Positions 34,100 to 45,772 of a stretch of 64,000 bases of DNA are shown here, piece after piece (position 1 is the first letter of the stretch; each line of letters starts with the position of its first letter). The stretch is from assembly GCA_015179125.1 (NCBI GenBank), contig WHVA01000448.1, forward strand, positions 1 to 64,000. The letters are read 5' to 3'. The position numbers and the translations under genes were made by a program. The DNA comes from Gautieria morchelliformis (Eukaryota; Basidiomycota; Agaricomycetes; Gomphales; Gomphaceae). The notes under the pieces were generated by a model, which saw only the letters and a program-made list of their open reading frames with translations, was not told the DNA's origin and did no database searches.

Positions 34100-35182
34100 A
34101 TGTAACTGGACGGCTCACCAATGGCCGCCACTTGGCATTGGGTGCAAGCAAGGGGCGGTGGGACATGTTGAACCATGTGCCACGCGGATCGAGAGTGGGT
34201 ATGAGTGGGCACGAGGGCTTCCCCAGAAGCGTGCACGCCGTGTCGGCATGATGCACGGTTAGCCAAAGGACACAATTGGTAATTCATATTTTGAGCCTTA
34301 TGGACACGGCCGTAGACGTTCGCACAGCCTTAGAACAGCTGCAGGGCTGGGCTTACGCCTGCAAAACCTGTGGATTCATGGAATCCATCGTTCCAGAGTT
34401 GAATCCAGTGCTGCACTTAAGGCAAAGAAGGAGGTGTATATACAAAAGTATGAAACGGAACTGAGGGCCATGTGTTCTTAATTTGATGATGGCGTCCGTT
34501 CCGTAAAATCAGCGGCGTGGAGCATCCTCTTTTGCTGGGGTGCAGATTTCTCAGTGGTCTTCATAAGAGGACACTTTTGGTTATCATAGGGGGGAGAACA
34601 CCAATACAGAAGTACACTTGATGGAGGTGTGGCATGAGAGGTAGAAGATGGACAGGTGCTTAGATGGGACATGGTGGACATGGTCTGACATGGCACAGAT
34701 ATAACATGGAAATAGCATGTCAGAAAAAGAACAACATTGCAGAATGTCAGCGAAGAAGTAAATGACCACAGGAAAGACTTACCTTACAGACTACGGGAGG
34801 AACACCAAATGACTGATGTACATGGGTGAAATGGGGATGAATATAAGTTGTAGAAAAGGAGCACAGCCAAAAATAACAACACATGTAAAATTGAAGCTGA
34901 ACCTGAGATAATGATGGGAATCACAGAAAGGCACAAATACAATATCACCTGGAATAAAAGGAAGAACAGGTGGTCCCCTGACACTCTGCCTCCAAAATGT
35001 AGTGGAGCATGCAACTTCTGAAAACAGCAATGCCTCAAGGCACTAAAGTTGGCATGATGCTGGACAGTGGTGGAGGCTACTATGTTGGAGTGTGCAAGGC
35101 AATGAATACACACATCATTCCAATGCTGTGGCTCCAGACCACAGTAGTTAGTTGAACACCACAATGACCTGAAAGACCGCAA
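34100..35182. other. No recognisable gene
   Basis: Neither strand gives a supportable coding region. Immediately before the fold-back element a plus-strand frame reads LVEHHNDLKDRN; the same peptide region resumes after it (47005-47233, NDLKNRNEPKGTKL ... NYDTSLP). This suggests that an unidentified ORF was interrupted. Confidence 0.45.
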
Positions 35183-36125
35183 TTAGTGATGGGCATGGGC
35201 CAGCCCAGGCTGAGCCACCAAAAGGCTGAGTTAGGCCAGGCCCAAGCTGTTGGGGCACTGGACTTCCTGGCCTGGCTCGGGTTTTGACAAGCCCAAGCCA
35301 AGCCTGGAAACCATGGCCTCATGGGTGCCTGAACCCAAGGATCTTCAGTGGCTAAAAAGAATACTTCTACTCAGTTATGGGCATTCAAGTATATTAGTTT
35401 ACTATTCATAAAAAGGTCTCTTATACTCCACCATTACCCACTCCACCCTCCCACCTCTGCCCATCCTTGGGCCCATTGACAACATGACACCACACTGATG
35501 ACATGATGCCCCTCCCACCCCTCTCTGATACCCTGTCTGATCACACCCGCTGAGCAGATTCCGTTCATCACCATCTGCCACATGTCCCTTACCAGCGTTG
35601 CCTCCGCCCAGTCTGTCACTGCCTCCCCACCTGCAGGATCAGGTGGCATGTGCGTGGGCCCCCACCTGCCCTCCGTCATGTCTACAGTGTCATCTGCATT
35701 GCACTATGCACTCGTACCCCACCAGCCCAGCAGCATGTCTGGCCATGCAGTCACCACATGCAACGCCATGTTTTTGGTCCAGGAAGTCTGCAAATGGGGT
35801 GATGTAGATGAGGCATGTAGAGTTGGAGAGGGTGCTTCTGGCTTTCTACAGAGGTTCCTTAGAGTGCCATATTAGATGATGAGTGGCCTGATTCAGTTTT
35901 GATGATGGGTGGAGAGGCCAGTGCAGTGCTGGTCCTCTGCACCTCATACAGTCAGCTCTCGGCACCTCACCACACCCACCATTGGTCAACCAGCCAGTAG
36001 TGCATGGTGCACCTGTGGATGCCCACCCCCTTTGTCATGCAGCTGGCAGCCTGAGTACTTGCTTGAGTGGCCTTGCTCATCCATGTGGAAGGCAGAGTCC
36101 CAATGTCCCAGTTGAATGTGCCTGG

Positions 36126-36307
36126 TGTTGCATCATGTGATACAGTCAGAGTATTAGTCAGTCGCTGGTGCTATACAGTAGTACGCAGCTGAGTTCGAAG
36201 GAAGAATCATACTTATCTTCCTCCGAACTCAGGCAAGTTATTAGTATCTTGTAGATAGGAAGAATTATACTTATCTTCCTCCGAACTCAGATATCACTGC
36301 GCTAACA
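36126..36307 (+). repeat. Copia-1 5' LTR (182 bp)
   Basis: TGTTGCATCATG ... GCGCTAACA. It is longer than the 3' LTR because a ~58-bp stretch containing GGAAGAAT(C/T)ATACTTATCTTCC is tandemly duplicated. Confidence 0.93.
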
Positions 36308-36319
36308 GGTTATGGGCCC
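36308..36319 (+). other. Copia-1 primer-binding site
   Basis: GGTTATGGGCCC directly abuts the 5' LTR. Its complement GGGCCCATAACC matches the anticodon arm of initiator methionine tRNA (CAT anticodon). This is the half-tRNA primer known from Drosophila copia, as opposed to the 3' acceptor end used by most elements. Confidence 0.75.
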
Positions 36320-36349
36320 TGCGCCGTAATTGAAGAACAGATCATCGCC

Positions 36350-36966
36350 ATGTCAGATTCAGAAGTGGAAAACCGCACGAAGAGCACGAAGCTCACGAGT
36401 ACAAACTACAATGTCTGGACGGTAGCACTACAAGGCAAATTAATGACTGTCAACACGTGGTGAATTATCACCAAAGAATTCAAACGGCCAACCGACATAG
36501 CAGAGGCCGAGAAATGGCTACTGAAAAAGGAGGAAGCGGCCGGCATCTTATTAAAGTCCTTATCGCCCATGCAATACGTCCACGTTGAAGGTGTAATGGA
36601 TGATCCCGTTGAGATGTGGAAGAGACTAAAAGCAGCACACCAGTTGCAAGTCGCAAATAGTCGATTCCACGCGATGCAAAAACTGCTAAACATATGAAAG
36701 GACGACACCAAATCTCTTACAGACTATATCACCCACGTCAATACTGCTACAAATGATCTTATAGCCCTTGCACCAAATACCCTTACTGTGCAAAATGTTA
36801 TTGACGAAATCGGCGTACACGCGGACTCGATCAAGCTGAATATGGAGCTTTCACATCATCCCTTCTCCTGATCAGCACCCTTGACCGTACCACAGTCACC
36901 ACGGCGTTCCGAAATGAAGATCTGAAACGTCAGACTTCTACGATCTCAACGGCAGCCGCACTATCC
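36350..36966 (+). pseudogene. Copia-1 gag
   Basis: Capsid-like protein beginning MSDSEVENRTKSTKL at 36350 with typical Copia gag strings (TNYNVWTVALQGKL, WLLKKEEAAGILLKSL). In-frame TGA codons lie at 36461 and 36695, and a frameshift just before about 36870 leads into ISTLDRTTVTTAFRNEDLK in the next frame, which continues into the zinc-knuckle ORF. Confidence 0.85.
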
Positions 36967-39619
36967 ATGACTCGAGGAAAAAAGGGTACTATACCTACGT
37001 GCGCAGTATGCAAGAAGCGAGGGCACCTGGCAGATCGCTGTTGGATCGCTCACCCAGAGCTTGGAACAGCACGCAGGAGCGAAGAGAACGACAAGGGAAA
37101 GGCCGCAAATCAAGCCAGAGAGAGCGAAAATACGCAGGAACTCGCTGGAAACGCAAGTTTGCGGCTATCTTTCCCCTCCCACAGCGACGATGCTGACTTA
37201 CGCTGGAACACAGACACGGGAGCCACGAGTCATATGACTCCACACCGACACTGGCTCCGAAACTACGAGCCTTACCGCGTTCCCATACGATTAGCCACGA
37301 ATGAAGTCATCTATTCGACCGGGAAGGGGCAGATTCTATTCACTCCTATAATTGACAGGAAAATGGCACAGGACGTCATTTTCTCAAACGTTTTACATGT
37401 ACCAGCCCTCCAAAATAATCTATTAGCCGTTCTTCGCCTCACTACCCATCATAATTTTTCCGTCAATATTGTGCAAAGCCGTATCTCATTCGTCCAAGAT
37501 GGAGAATTACGCTTCTGCGCCACAGTGCGAAACGGAACTGGTTTCCTAACCGGAAACACTGTCCCTAACCCAGAATACGCATTCTCCACATCGTCTCCCG
37601 TCCTAGATCGATCCTTGTTACACAGGTGACTCGCACACATCAGGTCATCCCGTTTGGAAAGACTCTTAAAGCATGACATGGCCCGCGGAATACACTTGAA
37701 CTCCAATGCAAACATGCCGCCTATCTGCGAACCATGCATTGCAGCGAAACAACACCGTGATCCATTCCCAAAAAGAAGTGAGAGCCATACTTCCAAACCG
37801 CTCGACCTTGTCGTCTCCGATGTCCATGGACCCCTCCCTGTGCGCACACCGTCCGGTCATCGATACTGGATAACTTTTACAGACGACCACACACGCTTCC
37901 GATGTGTGTACCTCCTGAAATCAAAGGATGAGGCCTTCGACGCCTACCGATCCTACGAGGCGTTTGCTGAAAACCAAATGGGATCACGAGTAAGGAGATT
38001 CAGGGACGACAAAGGAGGGGAATACATAGGCCGGAAATGGGACGAACATTTCCAACACCGAGGGATAATCCATGAGCACACTACGAGGGGTACGCTGCAA
38101 CAGAACGGAATCTCGGAACGAATCAATCGCACACTCATTGAAGGAACGATTGCATTACTGCAACAGGCTCGTCTACTGGCATCAATGTGGGGAGACACCC
38201 TACAACTGTTAGTCCGCATTATCAATGCCACACCAACCTCTGCACTACCTGACATGACCCCATACGAAGCCTGGTACGGCCACAAACCAGATCTGGGAAT
38301 GTTACGCACTTTTGGCTGTACGGCGCATGTTCATGTGCAGAAGGATGGAAGGGATGGGCTTCAGCCTAGATCTTGAAAATGCATCTATCTTGGCTTTGAA
38401 AACGGATACAAAGGTTGGCGTTGTCTCAATCCCACGACAAAGCGCACCATCATAACCCACGACGTTATCTTCAACGAGACCGAGTTTCCGGGCCTCTCCA
38501 CTAGCGATCCTACCCAAAACTTGCTCAGATCAACACCTGTCCTACTCCCAACTGAGATAGCTGCACCGCCTGACCCAGACCCACTGGATGCCCACCACGA
38601 AATGCACCCTCCTCCTATTCCTGACCAACCTGACCATGACCTACCGGCTCCTCCAGACCCTGCCCCACCCGCCCCTGAACCGCCAGTTCTAGCTCCAGAC
38701 CCCGCTCCACCCGCACCTCCCGTGCAACCCCGCCGAACCAGCAGAGCTCCCGCCCGCCCCGATTACCGGTATCTCCATGACCCCTTCTTCCGACCACGAC
38801 CACCTCCCAATCACAACGATCCAGGACCTGAAGGGGGTACTGCAGCCAGAGCCTCAATAATCCAGGCCCTGGAATTCATACACGATGGATTGGACGTCAC
38901 CAGAGCAAAATTAATCTCACCTGACACCATTGAAATGACATTCAACGCAACCATCAAAGATGATCGTGTCCCGAAATCGTTCGCTGAGGCAATGCGTCGC
39001 TCTGATGCACCGTTATGGAAGAACTCTACAGATGCAGAAATCCAAGCACTCTTGGACAATGGGACGTGGGAGTTGGTGAGACTGCCGCCTGGAGAAAAGG
39101 CCATTGGGTTGCGATGGGTATTCCGAATTAAACTCAACTCAGACGGTTCCCTGGACAAGTACAAAAGTCGTCTGGTAGCAAAAGGCTATACCCAGCGACC
39201 AGGCATCGACTACGACGAGGTGTTTGCCCCTACCACGCGATGGGCAGCCCTGCGGACGATACTGGTGCAAGGGGCACTTCAGGGAGCATACATCGAATCC
39301 ATAGACATTTCGAACGCATACCTAAATGGGATCCTAGGCGACGACACCCAAATCTATATGGAACAGCCGGAAGGATATCATCAAGGGGGTGCCGACTGGG
39401 TATGCAAGCTAAAGCGGGGGCTCTATGGACTAAAGCAAAGCGGAAGGCTGTGGTATGAACAGCTCAGATCAGCACTTGAGAACATGGGATTCACACGTCT
39501 CCAATCCGACCCAAGTGTCTATATCTGGACAAGCGAGACCATCAAGATCATTATACCAATCTTCGTTGATGATCTCACCCTGGTATCAAACTCGAGACAC
39601 GATCTCAACAGAGTCAAAG

Positions 39620-40076
39620 TGTAAGGGCAACCCTGGCTGGTTGTGGAGATCACACTACCACACAACTGACAAGGGGAAATCCAAAGTCTGTATAAATGAA
39701 CAGAGTATACAAGAGAGGGGATTCTCACCTGACAAGGGGAAATCCAAAGAGAAAAGTCTAAGGACCCCCAATGTCAGCGAGCCCGTATTATACTACGCTG
39801 TGCAGCCAGGGACAACACTTGGCACCCGCCATCAACCCTGCATCCCCCTGACCCTTGATCGACCCTTGATGCCACCTATTATGCGAGTCGCTTGATTTCT
39901 GACACTGTTCCGAGAGCGGAAGTCGGAAATTGGAGTGGAACTGGAAAAGTGAACAGAACCGGTGGAAGTTCACCCAGAAGCGGAATCATTTCCGAAAGCG
40001 GAGGCGGAGATGGAATCGGAACCGGAACCGGAGTCGGAACTGGAACTGGAAATGGGAAACAGGGTGTCCCCTGACA
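39620..40076 (-). repeat. Gypsy-B copy 1, 3' LTR
   Basis: 457 bp. On the minus strand it begins TGTCAGGGGACACC and ends GGTTGCCCTTACA. U3 carries an irregular TTCCGA/TTCCGG/TTCCAG hexamer array. Confidence 0.95.
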
Positions 40077-43000
40077 TCACCCCCCCTCTAGCATGCTGCG
40101 TCCTCGAAGCACAGGACACGAGTGACTGAAATGCCAGTGAGCGGATTCGGCGAGGGGCACCAGGGTGTGTCCTATAGAACTCGCGGAGTTTGTCCAGAGC
40201 GGATACATCTTGCTCCGGGACCCACGAATTCTCCTCATACCCATACCCTTCCCATTTCACGAGGAATTGGAGTCGTCCTCGCACAAACCGGCTGTCCAGG
40301 ATCCGTTCCACCACATAGTGCTCTTCCCCATCCACAATTTCCGGTGGAGGTGGCGGACGAGCCTTCCGACCTGGAATTGGGTCCTCAGGCATAGGGAGTA
40401 ACTTCACCACATTGAAGACAGGGTGGAGGCGGGACATGGACATCGGAAGTCGGAGGCGGTATGCATTCCGTCCAACCCTCCGCATCACTGTGAAGGGCCC
40501 AAGGTAGCGGTGGGCAAGCTTCTGCGAAGGGCGTGTGGTGCGGATGTCACTTGCATCTAGATATACCTTGTCTCCAACTTGGTACTCCGGGGCAGGAACC
40601 CGGCGTTGGTTGTAGTACCTTGCCATGTCATCCTTGGCCTTCGCAAGGGCCGACTTGGCTTCCGAAAGGGTGGAGTCCATGCGGTCTCGGAACTCATTGA
40701 CCGTCTCGAGTTGGGACTCAGCCTGGCGTGGTTCGAAGCCCATCCGCGGGTGTCGTCCGGAGTCGAGCATGAAGGGAGTCTGTTGGGTGGCGGAATGTAC
40801 ATGGTTGTTGTATTGGAATTCCGCCAGTGGAAGTAACTCATCCCAGTCATCCTGCCTCTCATTGACAAAGAGGCGGAGATATTTCTCCAACTCCTGATTG
40901 ACCCGTTCCGTCTGTCCATCACTCTGTGGATGGTACGCTGTTGTGGTAGCCAGCTTTATGCGGAGCAGGCGGTAGAGCTCCCGAGTCAATTCCGCGACAA
41001 ACTGTGGACCTCGGTCGGAAACAACTTGCTTCGGGAGTCCATGTAACTTCCAGACGGGCCGCTCCGAGGGCTGTGATCGTCGTGTGCGTTGGAATGAAGT
41101 GGGACACCTTGCTTACCGAGTCCACGACGTTCATGATCGCGTCGTAGCCATGAGACTCTGGAAGTTCAACGATGAAGTCGACACTGATGGTGTCCCAGCG
41201 GGATTCAGGAATCGGGAGCGGAACAAGTTCTCCGACGGGCGGATGTCGTTGTGCTTTGGTTCGGAGACAAAGGTCGCATGTCTTCACATACTGTCCAATG
41301 TAGCGGGACATCTGAGGCCACCAGTAATTCCGAGCTACTAATTCCAGTGTCTTCCACCTGCCAGCATGCCCAGCGACCCGTGTGTCATGGTGCTGGGACA
41401 CGATGCGGCGGCGGAGGTCCGCCCCACCTGGAACATAGACCTTGCCTCTGAAGTGGAGCAGTCCATCACGTTCTGACCATTCCGCTGCCCGTACTGACCG
41501 TGAGTGTCCTTTCCGAAGTTCCTCCACCGCCTTCACCACCGACTCCTCTTTCTCTCCATTCCGGTACTGCCTCCGGATGTCTCGGAGCATTTCCGCCTCC
41601 GCCCCAACTGCAATCACTCCCTCTAGGGCACAGATTGCAAAGAGACTAGGGCGGAGCAGTGTCATATCCGCGTTGTCTCCACTTCCGCTTCCATGATCCG
41701 CACGGCGGGATAGGGCATCAGGCTTGCCCATGGTGCGGCCAGGGCGGTGGTGGAGCATGAAGTCGAACCGGGACAGGTGCAGGGACCACCGCGCTTGTCG
41801 TCGGCTCAACTTCTTGGATGTGCGGAAATACTCGAGGTTTTTGTGGTCTGTCCAGATCTCAAACGGGCATAGAGCACCCTCGAGCAAGTGTCGCCACTCC
41901 TCCAGCGCTCGGATGATTGCCAGCATCTCTTTGTCGTGGATCTCATAATTCCGCTCGACCGGACTAAGGCTTTTAGAGAAGAAGGCAATCGGATGCCATC
42001 CCCCATCATCTTCCGATGGTTGTTGTGACAAGACCGCTCCGGTAGCTGTGTCAGAAGAATCTGCCTCGACTCGATAAGGGCGAGAGTCATCGGGAAAGAT
42101 CAGGACCGGGGCAGATATGATCAGCTCCTTGAGTTTGTCAAAGGAGGCCTGTTCCGGCTCTCCCCACTGCCATCCAACCTCCTTCTTGGTGAGGTTGAAG
42201 AGGGCACGAGCGTGGCGGGAGAAGTCCTTGATGAACCGCCGGTAGAAATTGACAAACCCAATGAAGGACTGGACCTTCTTCTTGTTCCGCGGCACGGGCC
42301 ACTCCAATACACCGGAAACTTTGACTGGGTCCATTTCCACCTTTCCTTCTGACACAATCACCCCAAGATACTCTATCCGCGCCCGCTCAAATTCGCACTT
42401 TTCCGGCTTGAGACAAAGGCTGTACTCCCGGAGTCGTTCCAGCACTCTCCGCACGACTTCCCGATGTTCGGACATTGTTTTTGTGAAGATGAGGATGTCA
42501 TCGAGGTAGACGCAGACAACCCTTCTGCTATCATGTCACGGAAAATGTCATTCATCATCGTCTGGAATGGGGCGGGACTGTTGGTGAGGCCGAAGAACAT
42601 GACCTGTGGCTCAAAGAGTCCGCGGTTGGTGCGGAATGCGGCCTTCCACTCGTCTCCCTCCCGGATCCGAACATTGTTGAAGCCCCAGCGGACATCCAGC
42701 TTAGTGAAGTACCTTGCCCTGCGGAGCTGTGTGATTAGTTTGGAAATGAGTGGAATGGGGTACCGGTTCTTGATCGTGATCGCATTCAAGGCCCGGTAAT
42801 CCTGCACAAGTCTGAGCGAGCCATCCTTCTTCTTGATGAAGAATACCGGAGATGCCATGGGTGACTTGGAGGGGCGGATCCTCCCTGTACGGAGGTTTTC
42901 TGCAAGGAATGCATCGAGCTCTACCTGCTCCTTGGGTGACAGCGGGTAGACTTTGCAGTTGGTGGGATTTGACCCAGGCTCCAACTCGATGGCATGGTCC

Positions 43001-43982
43001 CACAGCTTCCGTGGAGGCAGGGCATCAAACGACTCCTTGGCAAAGACGTCTTCGAACTCCCGCAGGTACTCCGGAATTTCCGCCTCCACTCTATCATGCT
43101 TCTTGGAGGCTTCAGCAAGGCGTTGCAAAATATTTCCGGTGGCGCGGATGTGTTCCGCTTCTGGCGGAAGGTTCACATACAGCAAGTGCTCCCTTCTGCC
43201 AGAGTGTGTTCCGGGCCGAGTCGGATGATGTCGGAATCGGAATCGGAATCGGAAGTGGGACCCGGTTCAAATTCCGCTTCCGAGTCTTCTTCTGCAAGCA
43301 GTGGATGGGGGCCAGAACGACATGTCTGTATGAGCCGTTCGGTTTTCCGCTGCTCCTGGTGCTCCTTCCGCACTTCCGACCGGCACATGTGACACTTGGC
43401 TGGACATCGACTCATCAGTACCTTCTGAGTCTGCCAATTGATCTCCGGGTTGTGCTCCTGAAGCCAGGTAAACCCGAGGATGATGTCTTGCTTCCCCAGG
43501 CTGGTGACTGCAAAGGAAGTGCGTTCGGTGTGTCCGTCGTAGCGGAGAATTGTGTCTACTATCTCTGTGATAGACCCTGACTCATTGGGGCTTCCATCCA
43601 CATTGAACACCGGGATTGCACGTTGCAACTTCCGCGTAGTCAGTCGGTTCCGTTCCACATAGTCCCGGTCCATAAACTGACCAGTGGCCCCGCAATCAAC
43701 AAGGGCGGGTCCGGATTTGACTTCTGCCGTATCTGTCGTCTGTATCTCCACCTTAATGACTAGTGACTTGGGGCCAGGGGTGGCAGCAACAACATAGCGC
43801 TTCGGGAGGCGTCTCTCCCAAGGGCGGATGCGGGATGGATGGGGTGTTGGATTTGGTTTTTGTGTGACTTTATCCGGTGGGTCTGTACGAAGTGAGGGGA
43901 GTGGGGGCTTTTCATTCTCTACTTCAAGACAGGCAAACCGGTTATGTACAGGCAGCAGGGGCACACGTCTCACCCGCTGCAC
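39970..43982 (-). pseudogene. Gypsy-B copy 1 pro-pol
   Basis: Protease ([15 protein letters not shown], with Asp-Cys-Gly in place of Asp-Ser/Thr-Gly) leads to RT ([28 protein letters not shown]), RNase H ([23 protein letters not shown]), integrase (GHAGRW ... CDLCLRT, SVDFIVELP, DGQTERVNQE) and a chromodomain (HYVVERILDSR ... VKWEGYG). The frame breaks near 43180 and near 42515. In both cases copy 2 or the conserved motif shows loss of one G from a G run; the second falls just before the YLDD catalytic box. A third break is near 41075 inside integrase. The last frame runs on into the 3' LTR. Confidence 0.93.
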
Positions 43983-45129
43983 ATCACAAAATCCGACACA
44001 TCTTCCACTTCCGATGCACCATGTTCCGCATTTTCGGAAATTCCTTCCGCAGTGGGCACTCCGCTTATGTCTGCGAGTGCGAGGAACTCTGGAAGGAGCT
44101 CAAGCTTCTCCTCTGTGGTCATAAGCCGGATGTCAAAGGCTTGGGGGCACTCGCGGGCATAGTGGCCTGGTTGTCGGCATCGGAAGCAGGTGATGGCTCC
44201 GTGGCCTTTTCCACGCATGCGGTCAACATCCATCGGGGCAGGGCCACTCTTCAAGGGAGGGGGGCTAGGGTTCCTAATAGGAGCAGGCGGAGCAACCATC
44301 GGAAATACTTTCCGTGTGGGAACGAATGCACGGGTGGAGCAGGACGAGCGGAACTGCGTGTCATGTTCCGGTTTGTCTCCACAAAGGCCTTGTTTGCTTC
44401 CCTGTTTCGGGACACCCTTCGCGCAGCTTGGTACCACCCTTCCGGGTCATCGAAATCCGGAGCTCCATCCCCAAGCAGCGCAACTTGGTTCTGGAGTGTC
44501 GGATCAAGCCCTCGTCGGAATTTGATGATGATCATCTTGTCGTCGTCATACTCCGCAAGGTCGATGAGCTCCTGGAAGCGGTCAATGTAGTCATCGACCG
44601 CATCCTTGGCCTGGTACCAGCTGGTCCCCTCGAGCTTCGTAAGGGCTGTGAGCTGCTCATCTTTCGGGCAGAACTGATCGGAAAATGTTTTCTCGAAGGC
44701 GGCCCAGTCCCGGAAGTAGTTCCCCTTGCCCTTTGCTTCATGTCGGATCACCTTGTTTACAAAACGGGCTGCGCGATCCGACTTGAAAAAGGACAATTCC
44801 CAGTGAATCTGAGCCTGGTCATTCGGAAAGAGGTCTCCAACAATTGCGAAGTAGATGCTGCATGTGTTGAAGAATGCGCATCCCTTCTCCCGATCTCCGT
44901 CAAAGTCCGCCGGAGTTGCGGGTTTGACCTTTGCCAACTTTGCGGACATCCCCTCTTCTGCCAGTTCCGCTTTTCCGAAATCCGGCTCATCCAGCATTGC
45001 ATTTCCACCACCTTGTGGAATATCTAACTTAGCCAAAATCATTTGTAAGGCTGTTTCAATCGCGTCGGTCTTCATCCGGTTCTGCGTCAATTCCTCCTCC
45101 ATATTCCGAAGGCGATCATCCGGGTCCAT
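43970..45129 (-). pseudogene. Gypsy-B copy 1 gag
   Basis: Starts MDPDDRLRNMEEELTQ at 45129 with capsid strings (FFNTCSIYFAIVGDLFPND, YIDRFQELIDLAEYDDD). Near 44290-44330 the sensible reading moves to the -1 frame (VPTRKVFPMVAPPAP) and continues through PMDVDRM and the zinc knuckle CFRCRQPGHYAREC to a TGA at about 43970. The same frame change is present in copy 2 (61960-62048), so it predates their separation. Confidence 0.9.
43988..43994 (-). promoter_or_regulatory. Candidate -1 frameshift heptamer GGATTTT
   Basis: On the minus strand the gag frame reads TCG GAT TTT GTG shortly before its TGA, and protease continues in the -1 frame from this point. G GAT TTT has the X XXY YYZ phasing of known slippery sites such as the G GAU UUA of MMTV pro-pol. 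The heptamer also persists in copy 2 (62232-62238). No pseudoknot was modelled. Confidence 0.4.
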
Positions 45130-45316
45130 GTCAGAAAGGGAAATATGGGACGGGATTTCTGGGGTTGGGAGCTCGACGTAAGAAGAGGGGCTGTCGTATA
45201 CCGTGTGCGCGGAAGAGGTTGCGATCTCCGAGTCGCTGTCTCCGATTCCGAACGCACCTATGGCGAATGCAGCGCGCAGTACAACCGCCGGTCCTCTAGG
45301 GGAGAGACTTTTCTGC

Positions 45317-45772
45317 TGTAAGGGAAACCCTGGCTGGTTGTGGAGATCACACTACCACACAACTGACAAGGGGAAATCCAAAGTCTGTATAAATGAACAG
45401 AGTATACAAGTGAGGGGATTCTCACCTGACAAGGGGAAATCCAAAGAGAAAAGTCTAAGGACCCCAATGTCAGCGAGCCCGTATTATACTACGCTGCGCA
45501 GCCAGGGACAACACTTGGCACCCGCCATCAACCCTGCATCCCCCTGACCCTTGATCGACCCTTGATGCCACCTATTATGCGAGTCGCTTGATTTCCGACA
45601 CTGTTCCGAGAGCGGAAGTCGGAAATTGGAGTGGAACTGGAAAAGTGAACAGAACCGGTGGAAGTTCACCCAGAAGCGGAATCATTTCCGAAAGCGGAGG
45701 CGGAGATGGAATCGGAGTCGGAAATGGAGTCGGAACTGGAACTGGAAATGGGAAACAGGGTGTCCCCTGACA
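45317..45772 (-). repeat. Gypsy-B copy 1, 5' LTR
   Basis: 456 bp, near-identical to the LTR at 39620-40076. On the minus strand it contains TATAATAC about 32 nt before CTTAGACTTTTCTC, the presumed transcript start. Two nt beyond the LTR lies AGAAAAGTCT, the exact complement of AGACTTTTCT. Confidence 0.95.

Larger units (their letters stand above)
39620..45772 (-). mobile_element. Gypsy-B copy 1, full-length chromovirus
   Basis: Ty3/Gypsy element on the minus strand with two LTRs (39620-40076, 45317-45772) and 5-bp target duplication CAAAG (39615-39619, 45773-45777). Internal order on the minus strand is gag, protease, RT, RNase H, integrase, chromodomain, then purine tract GAGGGGGGTGA (complement of 40077-40087). 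The LTRs differ at roughly ten positions out of ~456 by eye, pointing to a fairly recent insertion, but the genes carry small deletions. Confidence 0.96.

Noticed and set aside
34784..35182. 132-codon minus-strand hydrophobic frame
   Set aside because: Looks like a membrane protein by composition only; no start context, splice sites or homology recognised, and the opposite strand frame continues beyond the fold-back element.
39970..40076. Ser/Asp-repeat C-terminal tail of Gypsy-B pol
   Set aside because: It is read-through of the TTCCGA array in the LTR, not a likely functional domain.
42852..43580. 242-codon plus-strand frame
   Set aside because: Antisense to Gypsy-B protease/RT; composition is a shadow of the real frame.
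43877..45027. Long plus-strand open frames across the Gypsy-B gag region
   Set aside because: They are antisense to gag/zinc-knuckle coding sequence, contain no domain motifs, and the mirror-image frames recur antisense to copy 2 (61323-62212).
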